From NCBI GenBank assembly GCA_029265085.1, contig JAJUJY010000151.1:1-10155 (forward strand): a stretch of DNA of 10,155 nucleotides, read 5' to 3'. Positions 5,242-10,155 of this stretch are shown piece after piece. Below the pieces are notes generated by a model that ran no database searches, was not told where the DNA came from, and saw only the letters and a list, made by a program, of their open reading frames with translations. The DNA comes from Chloroflexota bacterium. Lineage in GTDB: Bacteria; Chloroflexota; Anaerolineae; Anaerolineales; Anaerolineaceae. The translations under genes and the position numbers were made by a program. Position 1 is the first letter of the stretch. Each line of letters opens with the position of its first letter.

Positions 5242-6728
5242 CTCGAAAAAAGAAACGCACCCAACCTATCGCCAATGCCCCAGAGGCGCAATCTGCTGCC
5301 TTAGAGCGGATGCGCCCACTGCTTTCCGCGCAGGATTTTTCCGCGCTGATGGAAGAGTTAAAACGCCCTCTCTATCCTGCCTTCCGCCTCAATCCCCTGA
5401 AAGTCAATCCAGAAACAGTATCAAATTGGGCTGCCCGCTATCAATGGCAGCTTGAACCGGTGCCGTTCTGCCCGGAAGGCTATTGGGTCACTCAATCTCC
5501 GGAACCTATCAGCCAAACATTGGAGCACCGCCTCGGAAAATATTACATTCAAGATGCTGCTTCCATGCTGCCTGTCGAATTATTTGACTTTGACACAGAA
5601 GAACACCCTTTGATATTAGATCTGGCAGCCTCGCCTGGCGGGAAAACCACTCATCTGGTCGCCAAATCAAAGGATCACGGTTTCGTTATCGCCAATGACC
5701 CAGGCGCAGACCGTATCACCGCACTGAGGATTGTGCTGCAAACCTGGGGGGCGGTCAATGCTGCCGTAACACGTTTTCCCGGGGAAAAATTTGGTGGTTG
5801 GTATCCAGAAACTTTTGATAAAGTGTTGCTGGATGCACCCTGCAGTATGCAGGGGTTACTCACCACTGATTCTCATCCCATGCGTCCCATCACAGCGCGT
5901 GAACGCAGCGGTCTGGCCCAAAGGCAAACTAATTTACTGGCCAGCGCAGTTCAGGCTGTGCGGGTAGGCGGCCAGGTTGTGTATTCCACTTGCACGCTGG
6001 AACCCGAAGAAGATGAAGGCGTATTGGATGAAATTTTGCGCCGTTTTCCAGGCGCAGTTCAAATAGAAGATTTATCCAGGAGGCTGCCATCTCCTGCCCC
6101 AGCCTTGACCGCTGCCGGTGACACATCTTTTGATCCGCAGGTTGGCAATGCTGCCCGTTTGTGGCCGCATCGTTTTCACACCTCCGGCTTTTTTGCTGCG
6201 CGGCTGACAAAAGTTGCTCCCATCGACACCCGGCTGCACACTCCACCCTACCGCGATTTGCACGATGTTGGTCAAACCCCGCTTTCACCGCTGGAAACAA
6301 ATGAGTTAGCTGGCCTGCTCATGGAACACTATGGTATCGACCTGCAATTCTTGCTGCATGATCTCCGCCTGGTGCTTTGGCGCTGGCAAAATTCAGTTTT
6401 CATGGTCCCAGAAACCTATTTAAGCCGGTTCAATGGTTTACCATGCCAGCTATTGGGATTAAAAATGATCGAGGAAACCAGTGAGGGTTGGGAATTATCC
6501 CATGAATGGGTCACCCGTTTTGGAGGACAAATTTCACGAGGAACCGTAAACATCCCTGACGAATTCGTTCCACTATGGCTGCGCGGAGAAGACCTTCTTT
6601 ACAAGGTGGATTCACTGCAAACCCCGGTAGATTTGGTTATCTTAACAGATTTTTCGGGAAGAATTTTAGGCCGGGCACGAATTTTACCTGACCGGTTAAA
6701 AAACTTGCTGCCTCGCCGCTTAATCTAA
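5238..6728 (+). CDS. rsmF: rRNA (cytosine-C5)-methyltransferase, RsmF/NOL1-NOP2-Sun family
   Basis: A 496-residue SAM-dependent RNA m5C methyltransferase. E. coli RsmF modifies 16S C1407 and the Thermus enzyme also modifies C1400 and C1404. After a short N-terminal domain (with RLNPLKVNP at about 50-58), YYIQDAASMLP near 102-112 and the SAM motif DLAASPGGKTTHL (128-140) are clear. Both catalytic cysteines are present: C202 in DAPCS (release cysteine) and C252 in STCTLEPEEDE (nucleophile). The C-terminal third (about 345-496) fits the RsmF-type region ending in a PUA-like RNA-binding domain. The residues after DAPCS are MQGLL, not the more common GEG. The start overlaps the rmt-B stop (ATGA), so the two should be made together. 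The last nine bases overlap rsmE convergently. Symbol is by family; the exact cytosine is not provable from sequence. Confidence 0.9.
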   Translation: MTRKKKRTQPIANAPEAQSAALERMRPLLSAQDFSALMEELKRPLYPAFRLNPLKVNPETVSNWAARYQWQLEPVPFCPEGYWVTQSPEPISQTLEHRLGKYYIQDAASMLPVELFDFDTEEHPLILDLAASPGGKTTHLVAKSKDHGFVIANDPGADRITALRIVLQTWGAVNAAVTRFPGEKFGGWYPETFDKVLLDAPCSMQGLLTTDSHPMRPITARERSGLAQRQTNLLASAVQAVRVGGQVVYSTCTLEPEEDEGVLDEILRRFPGAVQIEDLSRRLPSPAPALTAAGDTSFDPQVGNAARLWPHRFHTSGFFAARLTKVAPIDTRLHTPPYRDLHDVGQTPLSPLETNELAGLLMEHYGIDLQFLLHDLRLVLWRWQNSVFMVPETYLSRFNGLPCQLLGLKMIEETSEGWELSHEWVTRFGGQISRGTVNIPDEFVPLWLRGEDLLYKVDSLQTPVDLVILTDFSGRILGRARILPDRLKNLLPRRLI

Positions 6729-7460
6729 TTCGCCCAGGTATCCTAAGACCAGCGAAGTCATCACTACTGCGGCGGTTTCCATACGCAGAATCCGCGGGCC
6801 TAATGACACCATTTGCCAGCCTGCCTCCGCAGCCTGCTGTGCTTCCAGTTCACTTAAGCCGCCTTCGGGACCAATCAGAGCAGCCAGTTTTGCTCCAGAA
6901 GTCTGATTAGCCAAAACTTTCCGGATACCCTGAGAATGGGTTTCTTCCCAGGCAAACAAGCACAGATCCGCATGGTTTGCGGCCTCCTGTACTGCGGCCG
7001 CAAACCGGACTGGCGGCATCAGTTGGGGAATTCGCCCGCGGTGCGACTGCTCCGCCGCTTCTTGAATAATTTTTTGCCAGCGTTCCAGTTTATTGGCAGC
7101 ATCTGTTTCGGATTGCACCAGACTGCGGCTGGAGAGCACGGGTACAAACGCCGCTGCCCCCACCTCGGTACATTTTTGCAGCATCCATTCAAATTTTTCC
7201 CGTTGGGTCAGGCATAAATACAGCGTCAGCGCTGTTGCAGGTTCACTGGCAGCCAACCGCTGTTCCAGAACCCTGCCGCTGACAGACTGCTTATCCACGC
7301 ACTCCAACTCGGTTAAAAACTCATTCCCCCGGTTATCCAGCACCACCACCTGCTCTCCGGCATGCAGCCGGAGAACCCGCAGGATTTGATGAGCAGTATC
7401 CGAGGGAAAGAGAACTATTTGGTCTTGAATATCTTTCGGCGTCAAAAAAAAGCGGTGCAT
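6720..7460 (-). CDS. rsmE: 16S rRNA (uracil1498-N3)-methyltransferase RsmE
   Basis: A 246-residue SPOUT-class methyltransferase that forms m3U1498 in helix 44 of 16S rRNA, near the decoding site. The start chosen at 7460 gives MHRFFL, the usual RsmE beginning; an ATG four codons upstream (7472) is possible but adds MIGV, and neither start has a strong ribosome-binding site. An N-terminal PUA-like domain (about 1-70, with HQILRVLRLHAGEQVVVLD) is followed by the SPOUT domain with TQREKFEWMLQKCTEVGA and, at the C-terminus, the knot motifs ALIGPEGGLSELE and SLGPRILRMETAAV that bind SAM. Length and motifs are normal. It lies 20 bases after a transporter permease gene on the same strand, so it may be the last gene of that operon. 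Its end overlaps the RsmF-like gene by nine bases tail to tail. Confidence 0.95.
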   Translation of the reverse strand: MHRFFLTPKDIQDQIVLFPSDTAHQILRVLRLHAGEQVVVLDNRGNEFLTELECVDKQSVSGRVLEQRLAASEPATALTLYLCLTQREKFEWMLQKCTEVGAAAFVPVLSSRSLVQSETDAANKLERWQKIIQEAAEQSHRGRIPQLMPPVRFAAAVQEAANHADLCLFAWEETHSQGIRKVLANQTSGAKLAALIGPEGGLSELEAQQAAEAGWQMVSLGPRILRMETAAVVMTSLVLGYLGELD

Positions 7461-7480
7461 GACGCCTATCATATCATAAA

Positions 7481-8413
7481 CTAGCCCGCCGCAGTACCGC
7501 GTAAGCGAGGATCCAGTGCATCCCGCAAACCGTCACCCAACAGGTTAAAAGCCAGCACGGTCAGCATAATGGCTACCCCCGGGAAAAAGACCAGGTGCGG
7601 GGCATTGAAGATACTGTTGCGTTCCTCGCCCAACATCAAGCCCCATTCAGGCCGAGGGGGTTCAGCGCCAAGCCCCAAGAAGGACAAAGCTGCCGCATCC
7701 AGAATGGCTGTCGCAATACCCAGTGTTGCCTGTACAATCAACGGGGTCAGTGAATTCGGCATAATGTGCCGGAAAAGAATTCGTCCCTGGGTTGCCCCGA
7801 TCATCTCTGCCGCGGTAATATAGTCCAGGCTGCGCACAGAAATCACCGTAGCACGCACCAGGCGCGCGAATCTTGGGATGGAAACAATTCCAATTGCCAG
7901 CAAGGCATTGATCAACCCTGTCCCCAACACACTGACAATCGCAATGGCCAAGAGCAGGCTCGGAAACGCCATCAGTACATCCATCGTGCGCATCAACAGG
8001 TCATCGATCCAGCCGCCCAAAAAGCCAGCAATAGCACCGATAATACCGCCGATAATGATCGCAAAACCAATGGTGGCAACCCCAACCTGCAAGGAAAGCC
8101 TGGAACCGAAAATCACACGCGAGAACAGGTCTCGGCTGTTGCCGTCAATCCCAAACAAATGCTCAGGCTGATCTTTGGGACAGCCAAGCAAATGGACGCA
8201 GGGAGGCTCACGCCTATCCACATCCTTTAATAACTTGGTTGGATCATAAGGGGCGATCCAATCCGCAAAAATCGCACAAATCAACATGATCCCCAAAACA
8301 ATCATTCCTACTTGAGCCGAACGGTGCTTAAACAACCGCCGGATTGCCTCTTGCCCGGGAGATTCATGTTTTACTCGATTGTTATTATCATTAATGGAAG
8401 CTACTTCTGCCAT
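7481..8413 (-). CDS. Peptide/nickel-type ABC transporter permease, DppC/OppC family
   Basis: A 310-residue inner-membrane permease, the second of a heterodimeric channel for uptake of oligopeptides or similar solutes. After a cytoplasmic N-terminus (about 1-34) comes TM1 (about 35-55) in the OppC N-terminal domain, an external loop with two cysteines (CVHLLGC) and LFGIDGNSRDLFSR, then the five-helix transport core. The EAA-like coupling motif AEMIGATQGRILFRHIMPN contacts the ATPase. The C-terminus, with LSFLGLGAEPPRPEWGLML and FNLLGDGLRDALDPRLRG, is highly typical of DppC. The start is preceded by a GGGAGAG-like site and lies 13 bases after the DppB-type stop, so the genes are co-transcribed. 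No ATPase gene is in the window; ATPase genes may lie elsewhere or upstream of the binding protein. The substrate cannot be read from the permease. Confidence 0.95.
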   Translation of the reverse strand: MAEVASINDNNNRVKHESPGQEAIRRLFKHRSAQVGMIVLGIMLICAIFADWIAPYDPTKLLKDVDRREPPCVHLLGCPKDQPEHLFGIDGNSRDLFSRVIFGSRLSLQVGVATIGFAIIIGGIIGAIAGFLGGWIDDLLMRTMDVLMAFPSLLLAIAIVSVLGTGLINALLAIGIVSIPRFARLVRATVISVRSLDYITAAEMIGATQGRILFRHIMPNSLTPLIVQATLGIATAILDAAALSFLGLGAEPPRPEWGLMLGEERNSIFNAPHLVFFPGVAIMLTVLAFNLLGDGLRDALDPRLRGTAAG

Positions 8414-8426
8414 AATCTCTCCCGTA

Positions 8427-9503
8427 TTACTCTAAACGGACTCGTGGATCCAGGAAGGCGTAGGAAATATCCACGAGCAAGTTCACCAAGACAAAAATGA
8501 TCGCCACAATGAGGGTGAATCCCTGAACTACCGGGTAATCGCGGGCCAAAATCGCTCCGACCAATGCAGTGCCAACCCCGGGTAATGCAAACACCGTTTC
8601 TGTTAATACAGCACCGGAAAGCAGCGCGCCTGTCTCAATCCCAATGATTGTTATCACCGGGATCATCACATTCCGCATGGCGTGCCGGTTTACGACCCAG
8701 CGTTCCGACCCGCCTTTTGCCCGCGCAGTACGAATATAATCTTGCTGCATAACCTCCACCAACGTGGAACGGGTCATGCGGGCAATAATTGCCAATGGGA
8801 TGGTTCCCACCGCAACGGACGGCAGGATTAAGTGCCAGAGCGCATCTTTTAATTGAGTCCAATTTCCCGTAATGATACTGTTAAAGAAAGAAGAATTGGA
8901 GAGAAAATAGATAAAAAATTTTTGGAAACCTTCCGGGTTTTCAACTCCCCAATACTTCGCAAGGGAAGTCATCGTAATGCTGGCAGAGAACCTGCCAGAG
9001 GGGGGAATGAAGAAAGGCGTATCTTTCAAAACCAGTGCAAATATATATGCCAGCATTAATCCCAACCAGAAAACTGGCATCGAAACGCCAATATTAGCAC
9101 CGATCATCGTTAATGTATCAGCGATGCTGTTTGGCTTGAGCGCAGAAATAATCCCCAAAAAGATACCAACCGTCGTGGAAAAGATCATCGCACATAAGGT
9201 TAGTTCAATGGTCATAGGCAGCCGTTCGGCAATGACATCGGTCACAGGACGACTAAACCGGATGGAAGTGCCAAAATCACCCTGGGCCATATTTACCAGA
9301 TACCGGCCAAATTGAACTACGATATTGTCGTTCAGGCCGTACCGATCCATAAAGGCGGCACACTTTTCTGGAGTAGCCCTTTCCCCAAGCATCACAACAC
9401 AAGGATCACCTGGGATCAATCGGACAATAACAAAGGTGATCAGCAGAATCCCAATTACAACAGGAAGCAATAGGATCAGGCGGCGAGCCAGGAATCTAAA
9501 CAT
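8427..9503 (-). CDS. Peptide/nickel-type ABC transporter permease, DppB/OppB family
   Basis: A 358-residue inner-membrane permease, partner of the DppC-type subunit. It begins with the classic TM1 and PGDP motif (FVIVRLIPGDPC), followed by YGLNDNIVVQFGRYL and GDFGTSIRFSRPV. The central part has the usual helices, and the coupling motif reads DYIRTARAKGGSERWVVNRH. The C-terminus, with ETVFALPGVGTALVGAI and YAFLDPRVRLE, is standard. The loop before DALWHLILPSVAVG is about 40 residues longer than in compact DppB proteins; as recalled, this is common in Chloroflexota-type transporters. AGGA sits six bases before the ATG. It is separated from the substrate-binding protein gene by a 103-base gap containing a hairpin. 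Confidence 0.95.
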   Translation of the reverse strand: MFRFLARRLILLLPVVIGILLITFVIVRLIPGDPCVVMLGERATPEKCAAFMDRYGLNDNIVVQFGRYLVNMAQGDFGTSIRFSRPVTDVIAERLPMTIELTLCAMIFSTTVGIFLGIISALKPNSIADTLTMIGANIGVSMPVFWLGLMLAYIFALVLKDTPFFIPPSGRFSASITMTSLAKYWGVENPEGFQKFFIYFLSNSSFFNSIITGNWTQLKDALWHLILPSVAVGTIPLAIIARMTRSTLVEVMQQDYIRTARAKGGSERWVVNRHAMRNVMIPVITIIGIETGALLSGAVLTETVFALPGVGTALVGAILARDYPVVQGFTLIVAIIFVLVNLLVDISYAFLDPRVRLE

Positions 9504-9606
9504 GATAATTCCTAATTAATTGAATTTTGGAAAAAATGAAACTGGGATGAAACAAGAAGGGCAGGCCAGGCAACCCCCAGCCTGCCCATTAAAATCCGGA
9601 CTGATT
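9504..9606 (-). other. Gap between binding-protein and permease genes
   Basis: This 103-base spacer on the minus strand holds one strong hairpin, an A/T-rich stretch and the AGGA ribosome-binding site of the DppB-type gene. No promoter could be defined. The layout, binding protein then hairpin then membrane subunits, is that expected when the binding protein must outnumber the permeases. Confidence 0.5.
9559..9587 (-). terminator. Probable leaky terminator or mRNA-stabilising hairpin after the binding-protein gene
   Basis: On the minus strand GGGCAGGC (9587-9580) pairs perfectly with GCCTGCCC (9566-9559) around a 13-base loop, 19 bases past the stop codon. It is followed by TTCTTGTTT, a modest T-rich tail. 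The stem is GC-rich, but the tail is weak, suggesting partial termination or 3'-end protection rather than complete stop. This would let a minority of transcripts continue into the permease genes. Confidence 0.65.
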
Positions 9607-10155
9607 TTATTCAGCGTTCAGGTACTTACCAAAGAAAGCACCAAAATATTCAAACGTGCCGGTGCGGCCAACGTGATTCGGGCTCTTGGCATCCCATTGG
9701 GAAACAAAGGTCGCCACAACATCGTTCGCATCCAGCATTGCACCATTGTGGAACTTGACACCATCGCGCAGGGTAAAGGTCCACTCCGTAGCATCTTCAT
9801 TGGCTACATAGCTCTCGGCCAGGGCAGGTTCAACTTCCACACCGCCGACCTTGAAGGCCAACAAAGCTTCATACATCTGCTCGCAGGCGCGCAGGGTTTC
9901 ACCATCGGTTTCATCCGAGCACCACAGGGCAGCGGGTTCACCGTTCTGCATCCAGACCAGTGTATCTGCGCCGTTGTTCATCACACCCATCACTTCATTA
10001 CCCAGCGGGCTGGCGTGACCACCTTCAACAGAAGCTTTGAAAGCCGTGGCAGAAGCACCATGAGCAACCGGGATCATCATCACGTACTGCTTGAGCAGGT
10101 CATTGACTTTGTCGTAGTGAACCTGGCGGGCAGCAGGATCAGAAATTTTTCCAGC
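9607..10155 (-). CDS. Peptide-type ABC transporter substrate-binding protein, C-terminal part; permuted or duplicated domain order (5' end outside window)
   Basis: The last 182 codons of an extracytoplasmic solute-binding protein (SBP_bac_5/DppA-like) feeding the adjacent permeases; the frame is open to the window edge, so an internal GTG at 10083 is not its start. In a normal family member the order is N-terminal YE-LL, LAESW, TF-LRDGVKFHDG, AEDV, and only much later a C-terminal RR-Y, IPI-H segment. Here the order is reversed. Visible residues 6-33 (DPAARQVHYDKV to MMIPVAHG) resemble the C-terminal segment. Residues 62-182 then carry the N-terminal hallmarks: ETDGETLRACEQMYEALL, EPALAESY, WTFTLRDGVKFHNG, LDANDVVATF and FEYFGAFFGKYLN, and the protein ends there. 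C79 and C91 could form a disulphide. Either a circular permutation or a complete SBP with an extra N-terminal segment appended would explain it. Family is confident; architecture needs the missing part. Confidence 0.88.
   Translation of the reverse strand, partial: AGKISDPAARQVHYDKVNDLLKQYVMMIPVAHGASATAFKASVEGGHASPLGNEVMGVMNNGADTLVWMQNGEPAALWCSDETDGETLRACEQMYEALLAFKVGGVEVEPALAESYVANEDATEWTFTLRDGVKFHNGAMLDANDVVATFVSQWDAKSPNHVGRTGTFEYFGAFFGKYLNAE

Noticed and set aside
6974..7006. Perfect 11-bp inverted repeat (GGTTTGCGGCC / GGCCGCAAACC, 11-base loop) inside rsmE
   Set aside because: It lies fully within conserved coding sequence over alanine-rich codons (AAAVQEAA); codon content explains it without a regulatory role.
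7569..8230. Plus-strand open frames of 84-154 codons opposite the DppC-type permease gene
   Set aside because: They mirror a well-supported conserved gene on the other strand, have no ribosome-binding sites and encode no recognisable domain.
10081..10083. GTG at 10083 as the start of the binding-protein gene
   Set aside because: The frame stays open to the window edge and upstream codons encode SBP-like sequence (DPAARQVHYDKV), so this is internal.

Overview
The window looks like chromosomal DNA of a member of the Chloroflexota, most probably Anaerolineae. This is inferred from family resemblance of the peptide-type ABC transporter and the FmrO-type rRNA methyltransferases, plus the moderate base composition; no rRNA or phylogenetic marker is present to prove it. 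No insertion sequence, integrase, CRISPR array, tRNA or rRNA gene was seen. Coding density is very high, and the longest non-coding stretch is 128 bases.

Plus strand, 1-6728. A tRNA-guanine transglycosylase gene, cut by the left edge, overlaps a 16S rRNA methyltransferase of the aminoglycoside-resistance ArmA/Rmt/FmrO family (called rmt-A here). After a 128-base gap comes a tight block: two small paralogous membrane proteins resembling DUF4190, a LiaS/NarX-like histidine kinase with almost no external sensor, and a LuxR/NarL-type response regulator. The response regulator gene overlaps a second, divergent FmrO-family paralog (rmt-B), which overlaps an RsmF-like rRNA m5C methyltransferase. Overlaps of 4 to 8 bases and one-base gaps suggest one or two translationally coupled transcripts.

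Minus strand, 10155-6720. A peptide/nickel-type ABC importer is read leftwards: the end of a substrate-binding protein (cut by the right edge), a hairpin that is probably an attenuator, a DppB-type permease and a DppC-type permease. Last comes rsmE (16S rRNA m3U1498 methyltransferase), whose end overlaps the end of the RsmF-like gene convergently.

The genes share a theme. Five of them are RNA-modification enzymes whose known family targets lie in or read through the ribosomal decoding centre: tRNA base 34 (TGT), 16S G1405 (Rmt family), C1407 and nearby cytosines (RsmF) and U1498 (RsmE). G1405, C1407 and U1498 surround the aminoglycoside pocket in helix 44. A two-component system sits between the two Rmt paralogs, suggesting stress- or antibiotic-responsive control of decoding-site modification; that link is inference. 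The second notable item is the substrate-binding protein. Its visible C-terminal part places a typical SBP N-terminal segment after a typical SBP C-terminal segment, implying circular permutation or partial tandem duplication.
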